A stretch of 64,000 nt of DNA from JAVKBW01 sp964352715 (GCA_964352715.1 CAYGSU010000003.1:62001-126000); one strand, 5' to 3'. Positions 50,850-60,700 are shown, numbered from the stretch's first letter. A program made the numbers and translations. Notes: generated from the sequence alone by a model not told the origin.

Positions 50850-51626
50850 TCAGGCCGCCACGCTCTGCGGATCGAGTTTCGCAAGAACGGTCCCGTGCGC
50901 ATCCCAGAAACCGTCATCGGTTTCCTGCCGGGGTCGGGGTGATGCAGGCAGAACAGGTTCAGACAGGGTGGCAGGCTGACCGGTCATGACGATGATACGT
51001 TCTGCGACCCGCAGCGCTTCCACCGGGTCATGAGTCACCAGAAACACGGTTCTGCCCGCGAGGGCTGTCACCGCCAGATCCTGAAGACGGCGGCGGGTCA
51101 AGGCATCGAGCCTAGAAAAAGGTTCATCCATCAGGACAATCGGCTGATCCTCGAACAGCGTTCGGGCGAGGGCGACGCGTTGTCGCATGCCGCCGGAATA
51201 TTCGGCCGGTAGAGCGTCATACCGGTCAGCAAGGCCCAGCCCCGACAACAGGGTCTGCGCCCGCTTCCTGTCGTCGCTTCCCGGTGTTTCACCGCGCAGC
51301 CGCATGCCGATCATCACATTGTCGAGAATGCCGGCCCAGGGAAGCAGCAGGTCCTGCTGCCCCATATAGGCGACACGTCCGGCAACGGGTCTGCCGTCAT
51401 CCGCCGTGACCTGGCCGGTGATCTTTGCCGTGCCCGGCAGTCCGGCGATCAGGCGTAACAGGGTCGACTTGCCAACACCGCTTGGCCCCAGCAGGCAGGT
51501 CCAGCTTCCCCGCTCGATCTGCAGATCGAGCTTCTGGAAGACCGGCTGCTGCTGACCGAAGGTAGCCGTTACCTGTTCGAGGCGAAGCCCGGGCGATCCG
51601 GAGGTGACGTTGGCGTCGCCGATCAC
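50850..51626 (-). CDS. thiZ: ThiZ, ATPase of the thiamine-pyrimidine ABC importer
   Basis: 258 residues from a GTG that overlaps the stop of the TRAP-type binding-protein gene (GTGA). Walker A LLGPSGVGKST, Q-loop YMGQQDLLLPW, signature YSGGMRQRVALARTL, Walker B IVLMDEPFSRLDA and His in VTHDPVEAL are intact. A longer reading to 51677 would lie wholly inside the neighbouring gene. Confidence 0.88.
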   Translation of the reverse strand: MIGDANVTSGSPGLRLEQVTATFGQQQPVFQKLDLQIERGSWTCLLGPSGVGKSTLLRLIAGLPGTAKITGQVTADDGRPVAGRVAYMGQQDLLLPWAGILDNVMIGMRLRGETPGSDDRKRAQTLLSGLGLADRYDALPAEYSGGMRQRVALARTLFEDQPIVLMDEPFSRLDALTRRRLQDLAVTALAGRTVFLVTHDPVEALRVAERIIVMTGQPATLSEPVLPASPRPRQETDDGFWDAHGTVLAKLDPQSVAA

Positions 51627-52720
51627 GGATTGAGTGCCCTTGCGGCGTAGAATGGCAGATGGCCGATTTTGCTCCACGCCGATGTGCGGGCCCGCGCGGC
51701 CCTGAACGACGCGACGATTTCGCCGGAAAGACTGTCGGTTTTCGCCAGATTATCGAGCACCTCTTCCCCGGCGGCACGCGCCGCTCTCAGAATGTCCTCC
51801 GGCCATTGGCGAAGCGTTACGCCATCCTTCTCGACAAGCTTTTGCAGCGCTTCTGCATTGAACCATTCGGTTTCCGCCAACGCGTAGGAATTTTCAGCCA
51901 GGCAGGCATTTTCAACAATGTTTTGCAAATGGCCTGGCAGGTTTTCGAACATGTCCCGGTTCACCAGGCACTCGCCCGTGCCGTTCGGTTCATGAAAACC
52001 CGGAAAATAGTAATATGGCGCGATCTTCTGGAACCCGAACGTGGAATCGGCCCAGGGCCCCAGAAATTCGGTTCCGTCAATCAGGCCTGATTGCAGGGCG
52101 GTGAAAATCTCGCCAGGCGGCAGCGAGGTCGGAACGCCGCCAAGTTTTTCCAGAATGGCCCCGCCAAGGCCGGGAATCCGCATTTTCAGCCCTTTCAGAT
52201 CGTCAAGGCTCTTGATCTCCCGCTTGAACCATCCGCCCATCTGCAGGCCTGAATTCGCGCCCATGAAGGGCTTTGCATTGAAAGGCTCGTAAAGCCTGTC
52301 CCAAAGCTGCTGGCCACCGCCATGGAAAATCCAGGCGTGGTGCTCCAGCGGCGTCAGCCCGAACGGGGCCGCGGTGAACAGGGCAGCAACAGGCATCTTG
52401 CCTTGCCAGAACAGGGGTGCCGAATGTCCCATTTCAGCCGATCCGGCGCGAACCGCGTCCAGCACTTCAAAGGCCGGTACCAGCTCGCCGGCGGCATGGA
52501 CGGTAACGGTCAGCTCGCCGTTGGACATCGCGTTGATGCGTTTTGCCAGACGCGATGCCGTCAACCCGGAGCCCGGGGCATTCGCCGGCCAGGATGTGAT
52601 CATCCGCCATTTGTATGTGGTATTCGCGGTGGCGATGGCCGGCGCGGCCAGCGCACCGGCAGCAAACCCGGCCGCTGCACCGAACAGGTTGCGGCGATTG
52701 GTTCTGAATGTATCGGTCAT
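51623..52720 (-). CDS. TRAP-transporter-type solute-binding protein (TakP/DctP family) inside the thiamine operon
   Basis: 365 residues with a Tat-like signal (NRRNLFGAAAGFAAGALAA). ITSWPANAPGSGLTASRLAK, then GSAEMGHSAPLFWQGKMPVA, GGWFKREIKSLDDLKGLKMR and LPPGEIFTALQSGLIDGTEF are typical of TakP-type TRAP binding proteins. The conserved arginine that binds a carboxylate lies in LKMRIPG. No dctQ or dctM is in the window. The gene overlaps thiD (ATGA) upstream and thiZ (GTGA) downstream, so it is part of the riboswitch-controlled operon. Possible roles: a second thiamine-related ligand, or an orphan TRAP receptor using membrane subunits elsewhere. Confidence 0.87.
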   Translation of the reverse strand: MTDTFRTNRRNLFGAAAGFAAGALAAPAIATANTTYKWRMITSWPANAPGSGLTASRLAKRINAMSNGELTVTVHAAGELVPAFEVLDAVRAGSAEMGHSAPLFWQGKMPVAALFTAAPFGLTPLEHHAWIFHGGGQQLWDRLYEPFNAKPFMGANSGLQMGGWFKREIKSLDDLKGLKMRIPGLGGAILEKLGGVPTSLPPGEIFTALQSGLIDGTEFLGPWADSTFGFQKIAPYYYFPGFHEPNGTGECLVNRDMFENLPGHLQNIVENACLAENSYALAETEWFNAEALQKLVEKDGVTLRQWPEDILRAARAAGEEVLDNLAKTDSLSGEIVASFRAARARTSAWSKIGHLPFYAARALNP

Positions 52721-53556
52721 TTGGAGTTTCCTTTCCAGTATTCATGGAAATGGTGAACCGGTCCGTGGCCCGAACCGATATGAAGACTGTCGGCTTCGGC
52801 TATGGCGGATTGCAGGTAAGCGTGCGCTTCGGCGACCGCCGTTTTCAGCGACCGTCCCTTCGCCAGCCCCGCGGCAATAGCCGAGGACAGGGTGCAGCCC
52901 GTGCCATGCGTGTTTTTCGTTGCGATGCGCGGCGCGCGGAATTCGTGAAACGCGCCGCCCTGATACAGCAGATCGACGGCATCGCTCTCGTCGACATCTT
53001 CAAGATGCCCGCCCTTAACCAGCACCGCCCTGGGACCAAGTGTTGTCAGGTCGCGGGCCGCCCGCTTCATCGCTTCGACCGATGCCGGAGCTTTCTGCGC
53101 CAGCAGAACGCCGACCTCCGGCAGGTTGGGTGTGATCACGGCAGCAAGGGGTACCAGCCGTTCGATCAGGGTTTTGACGGCATCATCCGGCAGAAGCGGG
53201 TCGCCGCTTTTCGCAACCATGACCGGGTCCAGAACCACGGGCGGACAGTTTGATCGTCTTTCCAGAGCGTCGGCGATAGCGTTGATCAGCGCCGGCGTCC
53301 CCAGCATGCCGATCTTGATGGCGTCGATACGGATATCGTCCAGAACCATGTCGATCTGCCTGACCACGAAGTCCGGGTCCGGTGCGAAAATGCCGGTAAC
53401 ACCGACCGTATTCTGTGCCGTCAGTGCCGTGATGGCCGAAGCGCCATAGACACCGAGCGCGGAAAAGGTTTTCAGGTCAGCCTGAATGCCGGCGCCGCCG
53501 CCACTGTCCGACCCTGCGATGGTCATTGCCGTGGGAATGCCTGTCTTTCCGGTCAT
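52717..53556 (-). CDS. thiD: Hydroxymethylpyrimidine/phosphomethylpyrimidine kinase
   Basis: 279 residues from the ATG at 53556, which overlaps the thiM stop (ATGA). TIAGSDSGGGAGIQADLKTF, TALTAQNTVGV and NTHGTGCTLSSAIAA (anion hole and catalytic Cys region) are diagnostic of ThiD. Phosphorylates HMP and HMP-P to HMP-PP. The open frame continues upstream to 53775 as a shadow of thiM. Confidence 0.94.
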   Translation of the reverse strand: MTGKTGIPTAMTIAGSDSGGGAGIQADLKTFSALGVYGASAITALTAQNTVGVTGIFAPDPDFVVRQIDMVLDDIRIDAIKIGMLGTPALINAIADALERRSNCPPVVLDPVMVAKSGDPLLPDDAVKTLIERLVPLAAVITPNLPEVGVLLAQKAPASVEAMKRAARDLTTLGPRAVLVKGGHLEDVDESDAVDLLYQGGAFHEFRAPRIATKNTHGTGCTLSSAIAAGLAKGRSLKTAVAEAHAYLQSAIAEADSLHIGSGHGPVHHFHEYWKGNSK

Positions 53557-54302
53557 GCGTTTGACATCCTTTCCAGCCGCGCGCGACTGACGATCGCCGC
53601 TCCGTCCAGCGCATACAGACTGTCCAGAAGACCGCTCTGAAAGCTGCCGGGACCAGTCGCCGTTTCTGCGGAGATTTCGGCGGCGATATTGAAAACCAGA
53701 ATAGCGCTGGCGGTTGCGAAGAAAGCGTCGTCGCTGACGGCCAGAAACGCGGCAATCAGGGCGCCTTCCGCGCATCCCATCGCTGTTACGCGGTCAGCCA
53801 GATGATGCCCGTTCGAGATGCTGATATAGCGGCCGCCGCCTTCGATACGGTCAACCGGCCCGGTTTGCGCGCTCACTGTTTCAGGCGAAATGCCGCTCAG
53901 ATGCGCGAATTCGGTGGTGTTGGCGCGGAGGGTGGTCGGCTTGCGGCGCAACAGATCTTCCGCAAAGGTGCGCCGTGTCGGCGAAACCCCGATCTTGACC
54001 GGGTCCAGAACCCAGGGCGTGCCAGCGGCTGACACGACGTCGACAGCCGGCACAATCGCCTCCCGCCGCTCTTTCGTCAGCATGCCGAGGTTCACAAGCA
54101 AGGCGTCACAGACCCTGGCGAAGGCCGCGATTTCGGCTGTGTCCTCGGTCATCGACGGACGGGCGCCGACAGCCAGAAGAACATTGGCCGTGATATTTGC
54201 GGCCACGATGTTGGTCAGGCAATGCACCCTGGGTTCGTTTTCGCGAACGAGCGTCAGCAGGCTACCGGCCTTTTTCGGTAAAGAGAGAACTATATCCGTC
54301 AC
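53553..54302 (-). CDS. thiM: Hydroxyethylthiazole kinase
   Basis: 249 residues from a GTG with AGGA eight bases upstream. VHCLTNIVAANITANVLLAV, MTEDTAEIAAFARVCDALLV and LDPVKIG match ThiM; the later GCAEGALIAAF carries the catalytic loop, with Glu at the usual T/G position. Salvages the thiazole half of thiamine. First gene behind the TPP riboswitch. Confidence 0.9.
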   Translation of the reverse strand: MTDIVLSLPKKAGSLLTLVRENEPRVHCLTNIVAANITANVLLAVGARPSMTEDTAEIAAFARVCDALLVNLGMLTKERREAIVPAVDVVSAAGTPWVLDPVKIGVSPTRRTFAEDLLRRKPTTLRANTTEFAHLSGISPETVSAQTGPVDRIEGGGRYISISNGHHLADRVTAMGCAEGALIAAFLAVSDDAFFATASAILVFNIAAEISAETATGPGSFQSGLLDSLYALDGAAIVSRARLERMSNA

Positions 54303-54384
54303 GCACCAAATCCTGTTGTGCGATCCGATTCTGAGCGGGGGAGGGGAAACGGCAAATCTTCCGAGACGACGACTTGCAGTCTCT

Positions 54385-54470
54385 CAAGTCCCTACGCCGG
54401 TCCTAACCGGATCAGGTTCGTCGGGTTGGCGCCTAGCGCCTCTCAGCCCCGTAAAGGGGCGCCCCGTTGA
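54385..54470 (-). promoter_or_regulatory. TPP riboswitch (THI element)
   Basis: On the minus strand the conserved THI-box cores are present in order: GGGGCTGAGA (5' part, pyrimidine-binding arm), GAACCTGATC-CGGTTAGG (3' arm) and CGTAGGGA. Stems GGCGC/GCGCC and CCGG/CCGG link them. The aptamer lies about 85 bases before the thiM GTG, with room for an expression platform. It should turn off the salvage operon when thiamine pyrophosphate is plentiful. Confidence 0.93.
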
Positions 54471-54489
54471 GAATGCTTCCAATACCGGG

Positions 54490-54518
54490 AACGTAGGATC
54501 AAAAACCCTGCGGTGCAA
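54490..54518 (-). promoter_or_regulatory. Candidate promoter of the thiM-thiD-thiZXY operon
   Basis: On the minus strand TTGCAC and TACGTT are 17 bases apart. The -10 match is only moderate, but the predicted start lies a few bases before the TPP riboswitch. Confidence 0.4.
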
Positions 54519-54532
54519 GGGGGGTGGAAAAG

Positions 54533-54874
54533 CTAAAGATCGATAATATCGTCTGAATCAGAGACCAGATTGGACAAAGCCGACAGGTTGCGGCGCAGTT
54601 TCTGGCGCGCGACAAGCTTTTTCTGGGCTTTGATCGGCAGGTCGGTAAAGTTGATGATATTTCTTGCGATCAGCACATCGACAAGGTCTTCCGTGATACG
54701 GGCCATTTCCGTATCCGTCCCCTGAAGACGCATCCGCATCGTGTCGGGCGACGCCCCTTTCAGAAACGCAATGACTTCCGGATGGTCACTGGACAGGCGT
54801 TCGCGGGTCGTTTCCGACGAGCGTTCGCTGATACCGATGATCTTGCCGCTTTCATCGCGGGCGACATAGGGCAT
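54533..54874 (-). CDS. Conserved hypothetical small protein
   Basis: 113 residues, soluble, acidic N-terminus MPYVARDESGKIIGISE and helical remainder with MARITEDLVDVLIARNIINF and LPIKAQKKLVARQKLR. Homologues in proteobacteria are sometimes labelled 'tryptophan synthase subunit beta-like', a label without clear basis in this sequence. Stands alone between the atpF terminator and the thi operon. Confidence 0.7.
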   Translation of the reverse strand: MPYVARDESGKIIGISERSSETTRERLSSDHPEVIAFLKGASPDTMRMRLQGTDTEMARITEDLVDVLIARNIINFTDLPIKAQKKLVARQKLRRNLSALSNLVSDSDDIIDL

Positions 54875-54910
54875 GAAGGCCTCGTTCCCAAATCAATTCA
54901 TTGTACATAC

Positions 54911-54942
54911 CCAAAAGAAAACGGCCGGGGAAGCCCCGGCCG
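54911..54942 (-). terminator. Intrinsic terminator of the F0 ATP-synthase operon
   Basis: On the minus strand CGGCCGGGG-CTT-CCCCGGCCG is a perfect 9-bp GC stem with a 3-base loop, followed by TTTTCTTTT, 24 bases after the atpF stop. This is the strongest Rho-independent terminator in the window. Confidence 0.9.
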
Positions 54943-54965
54943 CTCAATTCAATGGATATGCTGGA

Positions 54966-55448
54966 TCAGTGCAGCTTGTTCGGCAGGTCGCCGATCGCCT
55001 TGTCGATCAGCGCGTCGCCTTCCTTGCCGTCGACCCGTTCGGTGATCAGCTTGGTTGCAGCGGCGATGGCAAGTTCCACAGCCATGCTGCGCACTTCCTG
55101 AATAGCCTTTTCCTCTGCCTGTTCGATCTTCTGCAGCGAGGATTTTTCCTGGCGGATCAGTGCATCCTTCAGTTCGGCTTCCGACCGCGTTTTGGCTTCT
55201 TCAGCTTCCTTGCGGGCGGCAGCGACGATTTCTTCGGCGTGTCTGGCGCCCTTGGCCTGCTTGCGCTCGTATTCCGCCAGAAGCGATTGTGCTTCCTCGC
55301 GAAGACGCGCCGCTTCGTTGACCTGATCCTTGATCGTCTCGATCTTCTTGTCGAGACCGCCCATCATCGCGTTTTTCAGCGGTTTGAACGCCAGAACCAT
55401 GAAGATGACAAAGGCGACGGCAACCCAGAATGTCGGATCCTGAAACAT
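54966..55448 (-). CDS. atpF: ATP synthase F0 subunit b
   Basis: 160 residues: an N-terminal membrane helix (TFWVAVAFVIFMVLAFKPL), then a long charged helix rich in Glu, Lys and Ala (QSLLAEYERKQAKGARHAEE) forming the peripheral stalk. Overlaps the b' gene by one base. Last gene of the F0 operon. Confidence 0.95.
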   Translation of the reverse strand: MFQDPTFWVAVAFVIFMVLAFKPLKNAMMGGLDKKIETIKDQVNEAARLREEAQSLLAEYERKQAKGARHAEEIVAAARKEAEEAKTRSEAELKDALIRQEKSSLQKIEQAEEKAIQEVRSMAVELAIAAATKLITERVDGKEGDALIDKAIGDLPNKLH

Positions 55449-55939
55449 CAGCGGGCCTCCTTCTCGGCAGCATCAAGAGCGGCCTTGGCTGCGGCGGCAT
55501 CGACGCTTGCGCCGATCAGCCGTTCGGTTGCCGCCTGAACGACATCGACCGAGGCGGTTTTCATTTCGCCGATGGCAACATCTTTCGCCGCGGCGATCCG
55601 CTCGTTGGCTTCACGGGTCTGTTCCGCCAGTTTCGCGCCAAGTTCGCCGTGTTCCTTTTCGGCTTTCTTGGCGATGGCGTCAGCCGCGTCCTGGTGAATG
55701 GCGCGCGCATCCTGTGCAGCCTTGGCCAGGTCGGCTTCGTAGCCGTCCTTTACCGATTCTGCCTTTTCTTTCAGCTTTTCAGCCTTCTCAAGGTCGGCGT
55801 CGATCTTGTACTGCCGCGATTCCTTGATCGACCCGATTTTTGGCGACACATGACGCCAGATAATCAGGAACAGCACAACAAACGTGATCAGCAGCCAGAA
55901 AAGCTGAGACGCGTAGGATGACGGATCGAGTTGAGGCAT
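55448..55939 (-). CDS. atpF': ATP synthase F0 subunit b'
   Basis: 163 residues. MPQLDPSSYASQLFWLLITF opens with the membrane helix, and the sequence HVSPKIGSIKESRQYKIDAD continues into the stalk helix. The b' subunit is the second stalk helix found in alphaproteobacteria and cyanobacteria. Lies between atpE and atpF. Confidence 0.94.
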   Translation of the reverse strand: MPQLDPSSYASQLFWLLITFVVLFLIIWRHVSPKIGSIKESRQYKIDADLEKAEKLKEKAESVKDGYEADLAKAAQDARAIHQDAADAIAKKAEKEHGELGAKLAEQTREANERIAAAKDVAIGEMKTASVDVVQAATERLIGASVDAAAAKAALDAAEKEAR

Positions 55940-56075
55940 AGGCCTCCTCCTTCACTGTCCGCAGAAAGTTGGGCAAAACCAGCCGACGGGCGGCATGTCT
56001 TGCCGGACACAATTCAACCGGTCGCCGAAGCCGCCATCCAGAGTCTGGAAAGACGGCTCTGTGCGACCAGCCGGA

Positions 56076-56303
56076 TCAGAATGCGAACAGCAGCAGCAGT
56101 GCAACAACCAGCGCAAACAGAGCGATAGCTTCCACGAGGGCGAAGCCCAGGAAGGTCATCTGCTTGACGTTGTCTTCAGCAGCAGGGTTGCGGCCAACGG
56201 CAAGGATGAACGATCCGAAGACGTTACCGATACCGATACCCGAACCGATCATGCCGATAACAGCGAGACCGGCACCGATGAGCTTAGCGGCTTCTGGTTC
56301 CAT
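56076..56303 (-). CDS. atpE: ATP synthase F0 subunit c
   Basis: 75 residues, two helices. The glycine-rich packing motif is GSGIGIGNVFG, the polar loop RNPAAED, and the proton-carrying acid E58 in FALVEAIALF. The rotor ring of the F0 motor, H+-type (no Na+ signature seen). Ribosome-binding site GAAGGATTATT precedes the ATG. Confidence 0.96.
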   Translation of the reverse strand: MEPEAAKLIGAGLAVIGMIGSGIGIGNVFGSFILAVGRNPAAEDNVKQMTFLGFALVEAIALFALVVALLLLFAF

Positions 56304-56364
56304 GATAATAATCCTTCTACTTTGTTAGTTGGAAATCTCAGGTGAAAGTTAACGCTGCGACCGA

Positions 56365-57117
56365 TCAGTGCAGGTGCAGCGCGTCGTTGATGTACAGGCA
56401 GGTCAGAATGGCAAAGACATAGGCCTGCAGGAATGCGATCAGAATTTCCAGGCCTGTCAGCGCGGAGATCAGTGCCAGCGGCAGAACGCCGGCAACGCCC
56501 ATCAACGGCACGAACAGGGCCAGAACCTTCAGCAGCGTGTGGCCGGCCAGCATGTTGGCGAACAACCGGACGCTGAGGCTGACCGGGCGCGAGAAATACG
56601 AAATGATTTCGATCGGCACCAGCAGCGGCATCATGAACAGCGGCGTGCCGGGGGGCACGAACAGGCTGAAGAAGTGGGTTCCGTGTTTCGCCAGACCCAG
56701 CAGCGTAACGCCGACAAATACAACAAGCGCCATGGCGAGCGTAACAATGATGTGGCTTGTGAAGGTGAAGCTGTAGGGAAGCATGCCCAGCATGTTGCCT
56801 GCCAGAATGAACATGAACAGGGTAAAGATGATGGGGAAGTACTTGCGCCCTTCTTCGCCGACCGTGTCGCGCAGAAGGTTTGCGATAAACTCGTAGACGC
56901 CTTCAGTGGCGGCCTGCCAGCGGCCGGGAACGATTGCCCCGCGACCGGCGCCGCCCATCAGGAAGACGGCAACCACCACAACAGCCAGCACCATGAATGC
57001 AGAAGAGTTGGTGAAGGAAATATCAAGGCCGCCGAGATGGATATCGATCAGCGGTTTGATTTCAAACTGTTCCAGCGGCGAATGTCCGCCGCCGCCACCA
57101 TGCGCTTCTTCAGCCAT
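56365..57117 (-). CDS. atpB: ATP synthase F0 subunit a
   Basis: 250 residues, five to six helices. SLSVRLFANMLAGHTLLKVL contains the essential Arg facing the c-ring, and LEILIAFLQAYVFAILTCLY the conserved C-terminal helix. An N-terminal Gly/His-rich tail precedes PLEQFEIKPLIDIHLGG. Forms the proton half-channels. Confidence 0.96.
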   Translation of the reverse strand: MAEEAHGGGGGHSPLEQFEIKPLIDIHLGGLDISFTNSSAFMVLAVVVVAVFLMGGAGRGAIVPGRWQAATEGVYEFIANLLRDTVGEEGRKYFPIIFTLFMFILAGNMLGMLPYSFTFTSHIIVTLAMALVVFVGVTLLGLAKHGTHFFSLFVPPGTPLFMMPLLVPIEIISYFSRPVSLSVRLFANMLAGHTLLKVLALFVPLMGVAGVLPLALISALTGLEILIAFLQAYVFAILTCLYINDALHLH

Positions 57118-57180
57118 ATAAGGCTCTCCTCACCCTTCGACCTTGCGACAGCGAAGCTTCCTTCACCGCCGTTCGGCCTG

Positions 57181-57549
57181 TTACTCACCTGGATCCTTCG
57201 GATCCGTGTCAGACTTCTGCGTTCCGGGTCGATGTCCAGGTCCATAGCTGAACACGCCCGCAGCGCGAAAAACATTCAAAATGCCGGCCGCGCAACCCAT
57301 CAGCACGAAGATGATCAGCATCACGGGAGATGTCCCGAAAGCGTAATCCAATCCGTACCCGATCGCCGATCCGACAATCACCGCGCCGACAAGTTCGGAC
57401 GACATCTTCCACGCTGCACCCAGTCCGCCTTTGCGGGCTGCCTCGTCTTTCGCCTTGCGTTTTTGCGCTTCCAGGTCCTTTTCGGCCCTGAGAGCGCCCA
57501 GCTTGGCGCCGAGGTCTTCCAAGGAGGGATCATTCTTGCCCTCAGTCAT
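57181..57549 (-). CDS. atpI: AtpI, ATP synthase assembly protein
   Basis: 122 residues from the ATG at 57549. A charged N-terminus (GALRAEKDLEAQKRKAKDEA) precedes two helices (LVGAVIVGSAIGYGLDYAFG and VMLIIFVLMGCAAGILNVFR), the alphaproteobacterial AtpI/AtpZ-like type. It helps assemble the c-ring or handle Mg2+. First gene of the operon. Confidence 0.88.
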   Translation of the reverse strand: MTEGKNDPSLEDLGAKLGALRAEKDLEAQKRKAKDEAARKGGLGAAWKMSSELVGAVIVGSAIGYGLDYAFGTSPVMLIIFVLMGCAAGILNVFRAAGVFSYGPGHRPGTQKSDTDPKDPGE

Positions 57550-57602
57550 TGTGGTACATTCAGCGTGAAAAACAGCCCCTTTTTGCCCCCGAAGTGACCG
57601 GC

Positions 57603-57631
57603 ACAATAGGAAGCGCGGTTTTCAAAGTCAA
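57603..57631 (-). promoter_or_regulatory. Promoter of the atpI-atpB-atpE-atpF'-atpF operon
   Basis: On the minus strand TTGACT and TATTGT stand exactly 17 bases apart, a near-consensus sigma-70 promoter, about 60 bases before the atpI ATG. Confidence 0.65.
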
Positions 57632-57731
57632 GGCGCTCTACTGCACCGCAAAATCCACAGGTAAAAAGCCCCGGATGCCGCATGAAACAACGCATTTTTC
57701 GTCCCTTCCATTTTACAAAAACGGGGAAAAT

Positions 57732-57765
57732 CCGACACCGCTTCGGTTGGCGAAGAAAATGTCGG
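57732..57765 (-). terminator. Probable terminator of smc
   Basis: CCGACA/TGTCGG encloses an inner stem CTTCG/CGAAG; on the minus strand ATTTTCCCCGTTTTTG follows. It lies 6 bases after the smc stop. The stem has internal mismatches, so strength is moderate. Confidence 0.5.
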
Positions 57766-57770
57766 TTCGG

Positions 57771-60700
57771 CTATGCCGTTTCACGCAATTTGACAGCCTG
57801 CTGCAGATCGACCGAAACCAGCTGGCTGATGCCGCGTTCCGCCATGGTTACGCCGAACAGGCGGTCCACCCGGGCCATCGTCAGCCGATGGTGGGTGACG
57901 ACAACGAAGCGTGTCTTGCCGGAATGGGCTATTTCGTCGAGCAGCGTACAGAATCGATCGACATTGGTGTCGTCTAACGGGGCGTCGACCTCATCCAGCA
58001 CGCAAATCGGCGCCGGATTCGTAAGAAATACGCCGAACAGCAACGACAGGGCCGTCAACGCCTGTTCCCCGCCGGAAAGCAGCGACATGACCTGCATTTT
58101 CTTGCCCGGGGGACTGGCCATGATTTCCAGCCCGGCTTCCAGCGGGTCATCGGCTTCGGTCAGGGCCAGTTTAGCCTCGCCGCCGCCGAACAACCGGACG
58201 AACAGGTCCTGAAAATGAAGGTTAACCTGTTCAAAAGCAGCCAGCAGCCGTTCGCGGCCTTCCCGGTTCAACGCGTTGATGCCCTGGCGCAGCCGGCTGA
58301 TTGCGGCAACAAGATCGTCCCGTTCGGTGTGCATCGAGGTGATCTGTTCCTCAAGCTCCGTCGCTTCCTGTTCGGCGCGCAGGTTGACCGGCCCCATATT
58401 GTCGCGTTCCCGCGTCAGGCGTTCCAGTTTCGCTTCGACATCGGCGCGCGGTGGCAAGTCTTCATCCGCTTCGACGCCACCGGCTGCGAGTACGTTATCG
58501 GGTGTTGTATCCAGTTTCTCGGCAATCCGTTCGGCAATTGCTTCCGCCGCCTGATCGGCCTGCTCGATTTCGGCCTCCCGGCGCACGCGGACTTCACGCG
58601 ATTCCGCCAGCGCCGTTTCCGATTCGCGCAGCGCACGGTCGGCATCCGTCTGTTCCTGTTCGGCAACAGCCAGCTTGTCAGCCGCCAGCTTGCGCTGTCC
58701 CTCTGCCGAGCCGATGACATCCTGCATTTTCTTGAGCTGTTCGGCGATTTCCCCGGGCCGCTCTGCCAAAGCCTCTTTCTGTTCCGTCGCCTGCGCCGCG
58801 CGGCGGTCGAGATCGGCCAGACGCTGTTGCGCGCCATTGATGCGATCACGCCAGGAAAGTTCCTCGCCGGCGATGGCCGACAGACGTGTGGAGCGCGATT
58901 CAGCTTCGCGTCTCAACCGGTCCACGGCCCCGCGTTTTTCCAATAGGTCCGTCCGCAACTCGGCAAGCACGGTGCGCAGGCTGTTCACCCGTTCGCGGGC
59001 GACCGTCGGGTCTTCCAGAACCTTCAGGGCCTGTTCCGCGCCGGCGACCTGATCTTCCGCCTCCGCAATATCCTTCTCGATGGTGGTTCTTGTTTCCGCC
59101 GCGCTTTCCAGCTTCGAGCGGATATCCGCAGTCCGGCCGGCAATCGCCGCCTGTTCCTTGCGCGCTGAATCCAGTGCGCCAAAGGCATCCTGCAACGCGC
59201 GTCTTGTTGCCTGTTCCCGTCCGGAAGCACCCTGAACTTCGCGTTCGGCGGCTTCCAGCGCGGCACGTGCCTTCTGAAGCCCGTCTTCCGCGCGGGCTTT
59301 TTCCGATTCAAGCTTCTCGCTGGCATCGGTCAGAGCAGCCCGGACCTCGATCAGCCGGTTCTTGTGTTTCATCTGCTGGGCCGCTGCGGTTTCGGCGCCT
59401 GCCGAAACCGTGTAGCCGTCCCAGCGCCACAGGCCGCCATCCAGCGACACCAGCCGCTGACCTGGCCCGAGACGAGATTGCAGGCTGCGTCCAGCCGCAG
59501 CGTCTTCCACGACGCCGATCTGTGACAGCCGCCGCGACAGGGCCGCCGGGCCGGAAACGAATTTTGACAGCGGCTGGGCGCCGGTCGGCAGACCCATGGC
59601 GCCGGAAAACGGCGGCAATTGCAGCCAGTGAATCTTCGATCCTTCGTCTACCGGCGCGTCCAGTTCATCGCCGAAGGCGGCGCCGAGGGCCGCTTCATAT
59701 CCGGCCGTTACCGAAACCTTGTCCAGAACGGGCGTCGCTGAGGCGGAATCGCCGTCTTCATGTCGTTCGACCAGCGCCGAAAGCGCGGTTTCTTCAGCCG
59801 AAAGCTTGTCGAATTCGGCTTCCACGGAGCGCAGGGCCTCACGGGTCTGCTTTTCAAGATCCGACAGGGACTGCCGCGCCTGCCGTTCGGTCTCCCGAAT
59901 CTTGGTCAGGGCGGATTCCGCCGCCTGCGAGGCAGATTGCGCCGAGGAAACGACCCCTTCCGCATCTGCAATGGCTTTTTCCGCCGCAGCGATATCGCCG
60001 AGATTCTGCTGTTCCGCCGTCAGCCTGACAATTTCCTCTTCCAGTGCGACGATCCGCCGACGCAGGGACTCGGTCCGCTGCCGGCTTTCGACGATCCGGC
60101 GCTGCAAGGAGGTGCGCTGTGCGTCGACAGCGGCGATTTCCTCCGTCATCTGCGACAGATCGGTTTCTTTCACCTCGACTTCCGATGCGGCGGCGGTGGC
60201 GGCGTCAGTGGCGGTTTGCAGCCGTTCGCTTTCGCCTGAGCGAAGCGATTCGATTTCCGCGCGCTCCGAACCCAGCCGCTTCATGGCTGTATCGGCGTCG
60301 GCGCGAAGCGATTCTTCCCGTTCCCGGTCGCGTGAAATCTGATCAAGCTGGGCGATGGCGGCAGCCTGGGCTTCCTTGACCCGGTTTTCCTCGTTCTCAA
60401 GCTCGCGTTCGGCAACCAGAACCCGTTGCAGTTCGGCGGCGGCTTCGGTTTCGCTGCGCCGCAGGTCCGGCAGGGCGCTTGCCGCATCGGCCTGGCGTTT
60501 GGCGGCGGAGGCTGCGGCCTCGGTTCGCTGATGAACAACCTGCTCCGCTTCGTCGAGACGTTGTTTTGCCTTCTCAACGGATGATTTTGCATCCTGCCAG
60601 CGCAAGTGCAGCAGAATCGCTTCCTGACGCCGCAGATGTTCGGAAAGCCGACGGTATCTGTTGGCCTGCCGGGATTGCTTTTGCAGACCCTGATGCTGGG

